Assembly (NCBI GenBank): GCA_020744225.1
Contig: JAGMWG010000001.1
Coordinates: 620,001-684,000 of the forward strand
DNA: 64,000 nt
Source: Paraphoma chrysanthemicola
Taxonomy: Eukaryota > Ascomycota > Dothideomycetes > Pleosporales > Phaeosphaeriaceae
Reading direction: 5' to 3'
In this document: one piece after another, positions 21,315 through 32,929 of the stretch
Layout of the letters: the number at the start of each line of letters is the position of its first letter
How positions within the stretch are numbered: position 1 is the stretch's first letter
Notes under the pieces: generated by a model
Told to the model about the DNA's origin: nothing
Database searches by the model: none
The model's input: the letters and a program-made list of their open reading frames with translations, nothing else
Translations under genes and position numbers: made by a program

Positions 21315-22340
21315 CTTTAAAGCCAACGGCGACCATGCGCCACATCTCCAGGCCACCATCCCCTGTAGACCGCCTTTCCCAACCGATTTCCCCCCAACAT
21401 ACACCACCCATCTGCAATAAAATGCGCATCCTCCTTCAATACGATTTCCGGAGTACCCTCGCCACGACTGATCTGCACTTTCGCAGCAGGTTCGTCGATG
21501 CTCAACATCATACACGTCGCGTGCTGTCGATTGATCGTCGCAAACTGATTATTCATGTCGAAATCAATCCCAAATTCCCATGGCATCGTGCGCTGCATGG
21601 TTTACGCTCGCTATCCGCGGTGAGAGTGATGGTGAGGCTTGTGGAGCGCATGTTGAGCTCGCGAAACACCGACTGTATTCCGCTCACGTGCAGATCATTG
21701 GGCATCTCATGAACTCTGAAAGTCAATTCATTAATTGTCTGCTCGAGTGCTTCGCTAGATGATTTGTCACGCTCGAGAACAACTTCGAAGCTTACGTTGG
21801 ATGTGCTGGATGTGCTGGTGCTTGGATTGGAAAACTCGGTGAGGGCGTTGGTGAAGCGGAATTGGTCGGAGATGAGGACTTCGAAACGCCAGGTGCTGAC
21901 GATGATGTCGATAATTGTGACGATGGAGATTTGCATAGTGCGATACTCAGCTTTGTTAGCAGTACCCTCTTCAGCCGGAGGTTTTGCATTCTTTTCTGAG
22001 TCTTTGGTGTGAATTCCGGGGCCACCAGAGGGCTTTCAGGGCTTCTCATCTGAAGAATGGCATGAATTGATGCCGCTGGAACTGGAGGTGTACGGGCTGA
22101 AGGGGCCGACTGGCGGTAGCTGGCGGTCGTAAGATGCTTTACTGATTGGATTGGATTGGATAGCGCTTCCCATGCAGCTTGCCTCGTGAACAAGTCTGTC
22201 GCACTGGATCTTGCGAAAGGGAGTGTAGTTTTGTGTGTTGTTTGGGTGGTTTGCGAGAATAATGCGGCGATACGCAGCGTTAATATCTAACATACTGGCG
22301 GTTTGATCCACCCCAGAACCTCGTAAAATGTTTGCGCCAT
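21315..22340 (-). pseudogene. Broken J-domain (DnaJ-like) gene
   Basis: From the ATG at 22340 the reverse strand reads MAQTFYEVLG. One base is missing in a run of G near 22305-22310, and the continuing VDQTASMLDINAAYRRIILANHPN lies in the neighbouring frame. Together these make the beginning and helices I-II of a J-domain, then ISKASYDRQL as its end. The HPD tripeptide that activates Hsp70 reads HPN. The same frame meets TGA at 22036-22038, then stays open from there to 21553, ending after an acidic, Ser-rich and beta-like part. A further open stretch in another frame runs 21598-21317. At least one frameshift and one stop separate coding-looking blocks, so I call it a decayed gene. A sequencing indel in the G run plus an unseen intron is the alternative. 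Confidence 0.45.
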
Positions 22341-24212
22341 TGAAGCGATCGCTTTCTTGGGTTTGGTGTCGTGTAATATCTCAGTGACGTGGATGAGCGA
22401 TATGCTCGGTTGAGGGCGAGCTGCAAGAATACGGGGAGACTCAATGAAATCTGCATCGACATAAATAGCAGCGCGACGTGCTTTTGCGCAAGTTTGTGAG
22501 ATATCCTGAAGTTAAGTTGGAAGACTACAGTGAATGTCAAGCAGTGAATGGTTTATATAGTCATGACAGAAACTCAAAAAGAATGTTCACACGGAGCCCT
22601 CCTGTTTTTCAAGCCTTTTTGGCAGCCAGCCAAAAGCCGCAATCCTCCACATCTTCCATTCTTCCTCGTACCATCTACATTCCTTTGCCTCCGTCCAAGA
22701 GCCTTCGATGAGACTCAATCTCATTGTTGTTAATAAGCCCATCCTAGCTTGAAGGTTGTTATCTTGGAGGGGGACGTATTTGTGGTTGAGTCACCGCTGC
22801 ACTCTCTGGGGCGAAGAAACTCTTCAAGTTGAACAGCTCGAAATCCCAAGCGAAGTTGTACGCATACTTTGCGGTCGAGTTCTGCCTCTTCAGCATTAGC
22901 GGTCTCTTAAAAAGCGAAGATTGGGATGAATAACTGCTCTTCTGTACCAACTGGAGTCATGCGGCGCCGATGAAAGGATTTGTTTTTCTTCATGCTTTAG
23001 CCTGAGGGGTACCACCTATGGACAACCTGATATCAAGCACGAAACCTGACTTTGTGTTCGACCCTTTCGCGAATCTTCATGTGAATCAGCAGTTTGTAAT
23101 TCTCCGGGAACAATAGCTTTAGACGCTGTTGTCAAGACGCATAGGAACGAATCACTTTGATCTTGGCGGCCCATTTACCATCGTTGACACGAAGGCTGCG
23201 GGGCAGGGCCTTTGGCTTTGGTGGAGGCTGCGGTGAGGGTTCAGGCGATCGATAGAAAGGTGGTGCTAACTCTAGAGTTTGTAGTATGCTCACTTGATCT
23301 TGTCTGCCGTCGCGTCATAATTAGCATGAAGAATATTGTAATGATTGGCCATTGCGATTAAGTCGAGCTTCGGTAGTGGTCATTGAGATGGTGGTTTTCG
23401 TTGACGGTGATAGAAAACCTGAGCAGGCTTTGCGATATGAGTGTAGAACGGATGAAGAACGGCTGAAGATAAAACTGTTTCAAGCTAAGAGTCTGGGCTT
23501 CCATACCATACAATTTAGTGCGCCGAGGGAACTATAGCTCCGTTCCCTTAGGCTAGGCGGCAACTCTGTTGGACGAGGTCGATGTCCAGGGCTTGACGTA
23601 AGCGCCTTTGGACTCGCCAGACCCTAAAATATTGGGCGCAAAGTGAACCATGGTTGTTTTGACTGAATCCAATATGCTTAAGTCCTGGTAGTAAAGGAAG
23701 TCGGATCAATGATGTTCTAGAAATGCTCGGGCTCCAGCCTGTTTAAGTAAGCCTGATCCAGTTTCTTGCAATATCGTACCCAATATACTCTGATTGCATG
23801 TCCAGAATGTCTCAGAGAGGATATACAGGGTGCAAATATTTGATTCTCCTTCGCTGGGCGCTGTGTGTAACTTTTTGCGCTCATCATCCCAAGGCTGACA
23901 TCAAATAGGGTAGCCGAAGGCCGGAGTCCCGATCTGGAGGCCCGGATAGCTTCAGGGTATTCCGCGGTTGTTATGTCACATATAGAAAGCTAATCAAAAT
24001 TATTCAGGAGTATCCACTAGTGCTGATTGCGTGGATGCCTGGTGACGACCGTGCACGAGCGATCACAAGCGCATAGTGCCGCCGGGAAAACACATCACGT
24101 GGGCATTCCCACAGCTTGAAGAATTCACAATAGCAGGAGACAACAGTTTTACGTTATGGTCCAGTAACTTCTATTATCAATTACATTATATTACTTCGAA
24201 GCGATAGCTTTC
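22341..24212. other. Long gene-free stretch
   Basis: About 1.9 kb without recognisable genes. The frames are short (60-80 codons) and none shows a signal peptide, family motif or plausible splice join. No repeats with clear ends were seen. Confidence 0.45.
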
Positions 24213-25273
24213 CTACAACTGACCAAGCCCAACACCAGACTTGACGACCTTCGCGACTTGCTTCAAAGGCGTAAGCTTGTAATGGTAGGGAGCCCGCGTG
24301 AAAGTGCCGACTTGGGTTATGTTGACGGTCGCCTTGCCGAAATCGTTCTCTGCAGGGAGTTTAGTTGACATAATCCTCAATTTGGGTAACGGAGTAACTT
24401 ACTGGCACCAAGATTTGCAAACCCGTCGATCTCAAAGTCGCCATCAGGGGATGTGTTTGGAGAGTCTTCGGGGATGACGAGACCGTATGTGCTCAACGCC
24501 TCCCTGGTCTTGCCGGTGAAAACATTTCCTTCAACCAAAACCTGATTGTCGCTGCGGCTATGGATCGCTTGGTAGAGGAAGTCTTCGTACAAGTTGTTAT
24601 AGATGTGTTGATGACCGAATCTGCCAGCTGGACCTCTGGTACCCATGTTCTTCCAGTGGTTATGGTGGTAGGTAACGTGCAGATGACCGAAGTCGATGTC
24701 CCTGAATTTGTCGTTGTTTCCGATCAGGGAGCCCTTCCAGTGGTCGTGGAAATAGTTGTAAGAAACGGTTATCCAGTCCGAGGCGCGGATGATGTCGACA
24801 TTGCCGTCAAACTCATCGGGACCGGCAGCGGGGAAGTTTCCAGATGTGAACTCGTTGTGGTCAATCCAAACACGAGTGCTATTCGAAATCGTGATGGAAT
24901 CATTGTCGATAATGGCTCGAATGCCAAAGTTGCGAACGATGACATTTGTGGCGTTGGCAATGGTCAGGCCCGCACCAGTAATCCAGGCACCCTTGCCAAC
25001 GCCAATGAGAGACTTGTTTGAACCAATTCTGGGACGCGTGGTGAAGTTGAACGTCCCTTTGGCGTAAATGATTTTTGGCGCTGTGCCGTTGATTGCAGCG
25101 AGGAACTCAGGGACCGTCGACACTGTCACAGTTGTGCTGCCTTTCTGCGCGCCGCCGGTCGTTGGGCCAATGGGGTTGTCTTTGGCATAACCTTCGAGTT
25201 CAAAGTCGCAGCCTGCTGGTGCAGCCGCTGCGGCGAGCGCCAACGAGAAAATAGAAAGGATCGAGAGCTTCAT
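24213..25273 (-). CDS. Secreted pectate lyase, polysaccharide lyase family 1
   Basis: Two exons: 25273-24403 and 24349-24213, total 1008 nt, 335 residues. A signal peptide covers about residues 1-18. The right-handed beta-helix core shows the PL1 landmarks: GSNKSLIGVGKGAWITGAGL, VIVRNFGIRA, the VWIDH motif (residues 135-139) with DEFDG nearby as calcium ligands, and TYHHNHWKNMGTRGPAGRFGHQHIYNN. In the last of these RGPAGR (213-218) holds the catalytic Arg218. It cleaves de-esterified pectate by beta-elimination in plant primary wall and middle lamella, using Ca2+. The frame is open upstream of 25273, but this ATG gives the signal peptide directly. A TATATA sequence lies about 75 bp upstream. 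Length and motifs fit fungal PelA/PelB-type enzymes; a canonical, apparently active gene. Confidence 0.95.
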
Positions 25274-26590
25274 CGCGTACAAAGATGTGCAAATGTCAGG
25301 GCAAGGAGCTGATGATGACTTCAACCTTGGTAGTAGTGACATTATCCTATATATACGTGCAACACCATAACCGGTAACCAACAGCCCTGAGAGCCTCGAT
25401 GATCGAGCATGCAATTATTCCGGTGCGCCAGCCCATTATCGAGTTGTGGCGCACTTTGATCCTGGCCGAGGGACGCCGTTTTCCGTGCATGCAGAATATG
25501 TCGACGTTGTGATCCTGCAGATGTTCACAATCAACCGGCATCAGGTACTAGGCCCGTTAGATGAAGATGCGCGACGTCGGCTGGATGGCTGAGGTGCGCA
25601 GCGTTCAGTGGCGGAAGATCTGTGACCCCAGATTTGTCCTGCTGTTAGAGGATATCGCCCGCTCCTGCCAAGAGGCTGGCGTCTTGGCAATGGCGGGGAG
25701 TTTGGGGAAGCGAGGCACGTACACAACTTCCACCAGTACAGGGCGATGACTATTTCAGACTCAAGCTTCATTTGACATCGTTCGTCAATCTCTGCACTCA
25801 TTGCGCACATTGATCCTAGCCCCATTGTTCGTATAGCGGAATGTAGGTGCCACTCGCGGCTTGGCATGATCCCGGCCGCCCACAGCCACAGATGTTAACT
25901 TAATGGGATCACATGTCATTGATTGGATCTTGTAAGGAGCACTTTAGGTCTAGTGAGCGGGTGCCACGCGACGAGAAGTATCACTCGAAATTGACCAGAC
26001 TTCTGATATCCCGGAAACCTTGAGATGGAAGTGCATAGGCCAAAGGGAATTCACACTCAGTTCATATTTCCTTATCCAGTCTCTCCCTGGCCGTTTCTTC
26101 GCCTATCCCTGTGAAGTGGTGCGGCACCTGAAATGATTGATGATGTCGGGCAGGGGTACTGGAGCCGAATTATCGGGTCACTGATCCCTTGACATGATCA
26201 AGCTTTGCCGACCAGTTGAAGCTCTCGTGCGTGGTGTCGGGACATTGCATCTAGACCGAGCTCCAGCAATCCCACTCATTTCCACAGCACACGACTGCGC
26301 CTTTTCCACGAAGTGAATGCTTAGACAATCACACGGCCGTGTCTATGCAATGGCCAGACGGAAAATTTCTGTCCGGCAGCTATGTAGATTCTAATGTGTT
26401 TCACACTTCACTGACGAAGGCTCCATCAAAGCTGTAATGAGGGCAACCGATGCAGTATCCATGAATTGGCGGATATGTACATGTGCAACAACTTGAACAA
26501 ACTCGGTATGTCTTCCCAAGGTGAACCCAGGGTCGCTGATGTGAGAGCAGCTTTGGGATTATTTCTAGGTTCTGCAGAGTACTAATACAA
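25274..26590. other. Gene-free stretch with pectate lyase promoter
   Basis: About 1.3 kb. TATATA near 25351 lies at promoter distance from the pectate lyase ATG. The longest reverse frames (25347-25541, 25541-25867) have no recognisable content. Confidence 0.4.
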
Positions 26591-28048
26591 TTATACTACT
26601 GTCGCCCGCACACTGTTGCCGAGATACTTGCGCTCATCTAGCTCCAAGTCGAAAGCGTTATATGCATCATGCGACATTGCAACCTCTCGGGCCACTTGTA
26701 CATGACCGACTTTTCTCTCGATCTCAACCAAACTAATGTCGCTCGCTGAGTCGCTGGCTTCTCTATCAAATTCCTTTCTCGATGGTCTTGCACTGCCGAT
26801 GGTCACAGTCGACATTTTGCTGAACTTTCCGGTACTGCTGGACCCGTTTGATGTGCTCTTCTGCGAACCCATCATCGAACCAACAGCCTGTAAGAAGGAG
26901 CCGAGCGAGGCAATTACTGTGCCAAAGGCAGCCATGCTGAGGACTGGTCGCAGGGTCGGCAGACAGCACGCGATGAGAGCGATGTTTGTCTCGACCATTG
27001 TCCAAAACAAGCCGTGTGAGGTTATGCCGATAATGTCATACGTTGACATTCCCATAATGAATTGCTGGTCAACAGCATCTGTATGTCCGCGTCAGGTCTC
27101 ATGAAACATGCCCATCGCGGGAGGCTTTGACGTACTGGATGGGGTGTTCTGCTTGATGCAAATTACCATACGGACTAATGCCGCAGCAACTGCGAAGCCT
27201 CCAAGCATGAAGACGCCACACAATTGGAGCTTGCGGGTTTTCGGCATCTGAAGCCTCATGATCTAGATTTACCACTATCAGACTTGCGCAAACTCGGTAA
27301 TAGGCGCATTACCTACCCATGGTAGAGGAAGAAGCAAAATGCAGATGTCGAATGTAGCATCGGAAATAGTGAACGCAATAGTCGCTTCGAAGCCAAAAGG
27401 ACAGTTCTCAGCGATGCTAGCCAGGGAACCCCAATTGGCGGCAAAATTCAACCTGCAGTCGAAAATGTCGCCGAGGAAGAACGCGAGCATCCAGCAGACC
27501 GTGAGAGCGATGAAGACGAGGGAAGTCCTTTGGAAGCCGGTCGATACGAAAATACGGCGGTAGAAGAATAAGAAGGACAGCTTGATGAGGCCCAAGGCGA
27601 GTGGCTGCAATATGAATATCACGTATACGCACTATGACTCTGTAAGCACTGAACACTCAGATCTGAGAGCAGACGTTGATTACCTTCTCCAGAATGATCA
27701 GGGTTGGCGTCGTACTTGTGATCCAGTCTTCGACGTGATCTGGTTCATTGTGGCTGCCGATAATGCCCTTCTTTGCGCCTTGCGAGTGTTTCAGTAAGGT
27801 AAGTGATTGAACCCGCGTTGCATTATAAAGTGCTTACCATATGTAAGGACAATTGCCACGCCAATAGTGGGAGGTACAGCAAGCAGACAGAAAAGGTCAT
27901 CTAGATGCTTGCTCCAGATAATATCGATGACCTTACTCGCGGCCCTCCAACGTAAGGTTATTCTGAGCGTGGTCGTAACTACGACTAGAACGACTAGTGC
28001 TACAGCAGTGCCGAAGCACGAATTCACGTTGATGTAGGTATAAGGCAT
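26591..28048 (-). CDS. SAT4/PTH11-type seven-helix integral membrane protein (copy 2)
   Basis: Five exons: 28048-27838, 27778-27684, 27631-27317, 27262-27136 and 27078-26591, total 1236 nt, 411 residues. Family landmarks appear in order: SKHLDDLFCLLAV after helix 1, ALGLIKLSFLFFYRRIF, CWMLAFFLGDIFDCRLNFAANWG, CPFGFEATIAFTISDATFDICILLLPLPW, IMRLQMPKTRKLQLCGVFMLGGFA, and the final helix TMVETNIALIACCLPTLRPV. A cytosolic tail of about 110 residues is rich in Ser and charged residues. It belongs to PF20684 and is a candidate cell-surface receptor; the ligand is unknown. It is divergently arranged with the UstYa-like gene, with a 577-bp shared upstream region. The exon 2 to exon 3 acceptor (CATAG at 27633-27632) was chosen because it removes an in-frame stop and restores the LALGLIKLS helix. 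Confidence 0.85.
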
Positions 28049-28625
28049 TGAATTAGCTGAGATCTGCTAGATGAAGCTGAATGAAGATAATATCATAGAA
28101 GAGTGAACACTTCAATATTTATATCTGGTACGGACCTCCCCCAGATATTCCCCATCCTCGCACACCCAATGGGGAAGATGTCCTGTAGCGCAAGTAGCTT
28201 CTATGGAACGACCACCTCATAGGCAGATCCACACATGTGCACACACTCGCAGCAAGAGGATCAGCCTCTCGTTTACGTGCAACCTTGAATACTCCTGCTA
28301 AGACGGCACACCAACATGTTCCAGCTTATGCAATGACGTGGTGAGGTCTTCAAGCCCTGGTCCAGACTTCCTCGGATTTTCAAGATCTAGATCGAGTGAA
28401 GCTAAATTCACGGACAGCGTTGATCGGAACTTTAAATACGCGACAGCGGAGGGCTCTCACGAGAGCCGACGAACCTTGTTTTTACGCTAACATTGGGCAC
28501 ATATCGGACGTGTCCCCTATCCAGAATCGGGCATCTTTCCTTTGGTGTAAATATAGTAATGGGCCAAACGTATCCATGATACTGAGCCCAACGCGCTTTC
28601 TATCTTCCATTCGATCCTCAAGAGC
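28049..28625. other. Shared upstream region of SAT4 copy 2 and UstYa-like gene
   Basis: 577 bp between divergent starts, so co-regulation is possible. No coding signal seen; the frame at 28396-28740 overlaps the start of the downstream gene in another frame and is not supported. Confidence 0.4.
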
Positions 28626-29596
28626 ATGGCAAACGACTACAAGCTTGTGGCATCATGCGACCATCGCGAAGCCGCAAAAGGAGGTGCGGCTACCATGCGC
28701 TTCCACTACTCGCATCCTTTCTGGGTTGCACTCTTTGTAGGAGCTTTCTTACTGAATGTTTGCTTTCTTTCTGCCTCTCTGTCTATGTGGCGTGCCGCAG
28801 ATGACCTGGCAAGGACCACATCGACCCCAACCAACACAACTTTCGAATCCGACCCAGCCTCTATCGCCTTGGCTGCCTCTGATAGCTTCGATGGTATTGC
28901 GAAGATCGAAGCGCTTCCCATCGTGCATATCCCATTCTACTGGAACACTCCTTGGGGATCGCGCAACACCACGGAGTCGGACGCACTTTGGGACAGTATC
29001 AACACTGCGCATGGACACATAGCTGTCGAACACAAATGGGCTGCTGCAAACAATGTATGTATTTGTGGCGACACTGTCAGTTTCGTGGTCGCATTACTGA
29101 TCTTTGTGATGCGCAGTGGTCTCAGTCCATGGACATTCCCGGCAAACCTGGGAAGGGCATGTATCTGCTCCAAGCGTACCACCAATTACATTGCTTGGTT
29201 AGTCATCGCCCATTCCCATTGATTACGTCGCTCAAACTTGTAAGAATGTGTTTTCTGACTCTTTCCCAGCGCATCTTGCGTTCCAGTTTGCTATCACTCC
29301 ATCGCTCAATCTCCCCTGAATACCCATTGCATCACACTCTCCACTGCCTCGATGCACTACGCCAACACATCATGTGTCATGCTGATAACACTCCGCTGTA
29401 TGGGCATGGTGATGGTATGGCTGGTGACGGACAACTGCATCAGTGCAAGGACTGGAGCGCGTTGAGAGATTTTGCTACAAGAAACACAGCTTGTTTCCGC
29501 GATGGTAAGCCTGGTATGACTTTCGAGGATCGGTTCGGAGTTTGCGATGATGGCACAGATGGCTTGGAGGCATATGCACCAGGGGAGTTGGAATAG
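28626..29596 (+). CDS. UstYa-like oxidase-family protein (DUF3328)
   Basis: Three exons: 28626-29054, 29117-29197 and 29270-29596, total 837 nt, 278 residues. It is a single-pass type II membrane protein, with the helix at about residues 31-54 after a short cytosolic N-terminus. The lumenal part carries the two diagnostic HxxHC motifs of the UstYa family (PF11807): HQLHC (165-169) after GMYLLQAY, and HTLHC (192-196) after a short variable loop. It then has the family ending HQCKDWSALRDFA. UstYa-type proteins perform oxidative cyclisation, halogenation or desaturation steps in fungal RiPP (ustiloxin, cyclochlorotine) and other toxin-like pathways. No precursor peptide with repeated cores, no UstYb twin and no tyrosinase or P450 lies within reach here, so the substrate and pathway remain open. 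Confidence 0.88.
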
Positions 29597-31981
29597 ACAG
29601 CCTCGCGCACTGTTTGAATTGCTTGCTTGTGGGTGGTGCTCCTTGAAACACTCTCCCTTCTCGTTCCTGAATAAAATAAGCGACGGAACTTCTTCCACGA
29701 TTGGAGTAATCCCACATCTCAAGGTTACAGGGGGAGAAACTATTTTGAGCGTAGCCAAAAAGCCACTTCTCCCGAGGCTGAGATTAACGTCAACTAGCTC
29801 GCACCACCGGATATGCTCTGCTGAGAGTGGTTAGCAAGGCGGGGTGCGAAGCCTGAATCTCCTAGCCGTATCGTCATAATGTTCATTTCGGAGTGCGATT
29901 GTCAAGAGAGCATCTAATCACATTAACAACTCGAATATAATGCCTCGGTCAATTGAAACGTCCTTGATGAAGCTTCTTCTAAAGCAAAGCTCGGTTTGTG
30001 AGCAGTCTCAGCGCTATGGCCTTGAATTGATCCACGAATGGAGTCAAAAGCTCGTTTGGAAAGCCACATGAGCTATTTTTTCGGTCACGACAGTAGGACG
30101 ACCGATATGGCAGCGTCCATTCATACTACAGTTCCAACTCCAGCATCTAGATTCGGTGACCTCTGGGCGATTCACGCGGCGGCAGGGTTGTTGGTAGCGG
30201 CATGATCAGATTGGGTACGTCCGGTCAGGCATACGTGCGTAAACTTCCGCGTAACAGTTGACGCATGCATACTCCAGTGATGCGGGTCATGCCCAAACAT
30301 CCGGGCAGCAGTTTCGATAAAGTTCGCTCATTGCCTCGTTCCACCGATCGGAGCTACGCCCGAAATGTGAATTCTTCCATAGAAGGGAGCGCTGATGTAT
30401 TTGGCTTTGGGGTTCTTGGTGTATTCTTCGACACCTTCCATATGGCTCATCGATGCATCGTACCCTTCGAGGTCTTCCCGGCCGCAAGGTTTGTCCATAT
30501 AACGAAGAGGCACGCATCGATGTCGAGGGCTTCATCGATGCAGTGAACCGCCTCGAAAAGGATCACTGGATACCAGATTACATTCACTCTTGTGTTGTAG
30601 GCTACTTCGGCTGAATCATTAGCGTAGATTAGGATTCCAACTGCATGTCATTCGCCACTCACGCAGATCAACCCAATCCCGGACCACCGCTTTCCCGCCC
30701 CTTGACATGACAAGTCCTGCAAGTCCTGCAGTCGCTACCAGACTTTGATCCCTGCAGCGATCGAAACGTGCGCTCCCGCAACTATGACGATCACAACGCT
30801 CGCAACGCTAGATGTGACGATCGATTCCATCCGACAGAGAACTCCCACGGACTAGAGCGCATGGTCCCCTTCTTAGTCAAGGTAGCGCAGTATTGCAGCC
30901 CATCTCATGTCTACCAAGCGAGTCCTCGAAGGAAAGGCTTTCATGATTTGAATATCGAAGGTTGATGCTAAGGCATCCAGGGGTAGTCCGCGCTTGAAAT
31001 GAATATCTCAAATGCCGTTCGCGGATGCACGGTAGCTGTTGCACTCATAAGAAGTTCCAAGTGTTCATCAATACTGTTATCTTAAGCAGCCTCGAGGGTC
31101 GCCGCTGCTAACATAGACACGTCCGTGACAAGCTTCTTCACGTAGCTGTCCACGGATCTTCAAGAATGATGATGACATGTCCTCCACACCCGAGTGCAGC
31201 CTCGTGAACTGAATATGGTGTTGCATGGTACTGACCAACCAAATTTCGACGCTAGTGCCAGCCCGAAGTTAATACTTGCGGGAGGCGTTGAGATTACCAT
31301 TAGACCAGAACCTTAATCCACCATCTAGACCCAATGGTAATTTCGGGGCTGTCGCAATGACGGTTGGGCACCGCAGTGCTGTGCGGAAAAGCCGCTGCCT
31401 TGAGGCTTGTCGTTCCCAAAGTATGTATTCTGTGCGATGTTTCAAGCTGCAGGGTCCGCCTCGTCCCGAAGACCAACTCAGAACTGCTGTCGTCCAAATC
31501 GAGCCTATGACGGCGGGACCTCCGGATAGAATCCTGCAGGTACCTCGAAGGTTTGCGCAACATATATCCAGGCCAATCAAGATATGCCAAGGTATAGACA
31601 GTGCTGAGTATGCTCGCGTAGTCATACGCCAGGCATTCCTAGTTGTCACATGTTATTACTCCTGATCTAGACCTTAGAGACGCTTGTGGGGGTGGAGGAC
31701 ACGTTGAAGACCACGATGAGGCGGAACGAATTGTTGTTGGCATCGATCGAGAGCAGAATCGAAGGACCAAGTGTTGACAAGCAATGATTAGGGGACACTT
31801 GACCTTGGATACTCTCCTGAGATGAGCTGCATAAAGCCGTGGTAGTCCTCACGCTGTGTATCTCATCCTCAGCATTCGGCTCTTGCTTTCCACTTACACC
31901 TTCGCTCGTCATCTCTCGATACCCTTGGTATCTTTGTTTTCCGGTTGCTTCATGCTTCGCACGCCCAAAAAGCAGATTCGA
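29597..31981. other. Long stretch with one possible gene relic
   Basis: About 2.4 kb without an intact gene. On the reverse strand, 30690-30300 carries coding-looking protein text in shifting frames (listed separately). The remainder holds only short random frames, including several overlapping ones at 31269-31665. Confidence 0.4.
30289..30660 (-). pseudogene. Possible decayed coding relic, family unknown
   Basis: I do not recognise the protein. Reading the reverse strand, one frame gives an amphipathic segment (VNVIWYPVILFEAVHCIDEA) ending at a stop near 30450. A second frame overlaps it at 30513-30328 with REDLEGYDASMSHMEGVEEY and YISAPFYGRIHISGVAPIGG, then stops. The composition of both looks like folded protein, not random DNA. 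No ATG, signal peptide or splice sites join them in frame. It may be a degenerate gene fragment or a chance pair of open frames. Confidence 0.2.
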
Positions 31982-32929
31982 ATGAGAGTCTTTGCCATAT
32001 TGAGCGCTCTATGCGCATTGGTTACTGCTGTTCCCGTAGCAGAACCAAATGATGCACGAGCTTTGGCAAGTTCGAAGCCTAGCACGACTGTCGCAAGGAC
32101 CTCGACTACACCTTTGATCGGTGTCAACCTCGGAGGATCCTCGTCTCCTTTGCTTGGTGTCAACCTGGGGTCTTCCATACTTCTGGCTGTCAATCTGAAT
32201 TCGAAAACATCCACTGCAAAGTCGTCTTCTGTGACAGCCAAGGTGTCGTCGACGGTGAAGGCTACATCTACCACTAAGATTTCCACCATAACACCGGCAC
32301 CGAGGTCGTCCACGGCAACATATCCTACTGCCCTTCCATCCAGCTTCTCGGCACCCGTTCAAGGACAAGGCACTCTCTCACTCGAGAATTTGCCTGCTCT
32401 TCCGGCCAAGATCGACAAAACGTTCTCAGGTGTGCTAGGTACCGTGTATGGTCTCAGTGAGTGATATACCGTACTTTTGTGTTGTTGTACGCCGATGACT
32501 AATTCTGAAAACAGTGTCTGGCACTTGCAACGCGCAGTATCAGTGCAGTATAACAGTGGCTGGATCCATCACGAACCTTCTGGTTGATGGAAACAAGTAT
32601 ACAGCGAGCACGAGCGTAACTGCATGGTGCGATGCAGGCCGCTGCTATGGGTCTGCGAATGTGCCAGCAACAGCGACAGTTCCTTTTGTGATCACTTGTG
32701 ATCAACTCACCGGCACACAGGCTTGCTCTGCAACCATTTCCGGCGCGGCGCGAGCAATCTTCACCAATGGGCAACAACTCGGTAAGTCATTCGATTGTGG
32801 AATATCATTCCAATGATTGCCTCAGTCTCACATGCAACAGAACTCTGGGGCTGGATAACACCGGCTGGGTACTGTTCCGGCGGCGTTTGCACGGCCTCGA
32901 TCCAGGCTTTTGGCGACCCAATGTATTGA
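31982..32929 (+). CDS. Secreted Ser/Thr-rich protein with GVNL repeats and Cys-rich C-terminus
   Basis: Three exons: 31982-32456, 32515-32781 and 32841-32929, total 831 nt, 276 residues. A signal peptide covers about residues 1-18; the ATG at 31982 is preferred over the longer upstream reading because it puts this peptide at the N-terminus. The N-terminal half is Ser/Thr-rich, probably O-glycosylated, with three degenerate copies of a unit around L(I/L)GVNLG, GVNLGS and LAVNLNS. The C-terminal half is a compact domain with eight cysteines in pairs (CNAQYQC, CDAGRC, TCDQLTGTQAC, YCSGGVC) and Gly/Ala/Thr-rich strands between. I recognise no family. The form suggests a wall-associated or effector-like protein. 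The last intron join yields the plausible ending AGYCSGGVCTASIQAFGDPM; reading through would stop 11 codons later. Confidence 0.65.

Noticed and set aside
21792..22193. 133-codon reverse frame with Ser/Pro-rich text
   Set aside because: Shifted reading of the broken J-domain gene; Ser/Pro richness follows from the frame, not from selection.
31982..32456. RiPP precursor with repeated cores, to pair with the UstYa-like gene
   Set aside because: The GVNL units are not separated by KR or RR sites and are too few and irregular. The gene is also 2.4 kb away behind a gene-free gap.
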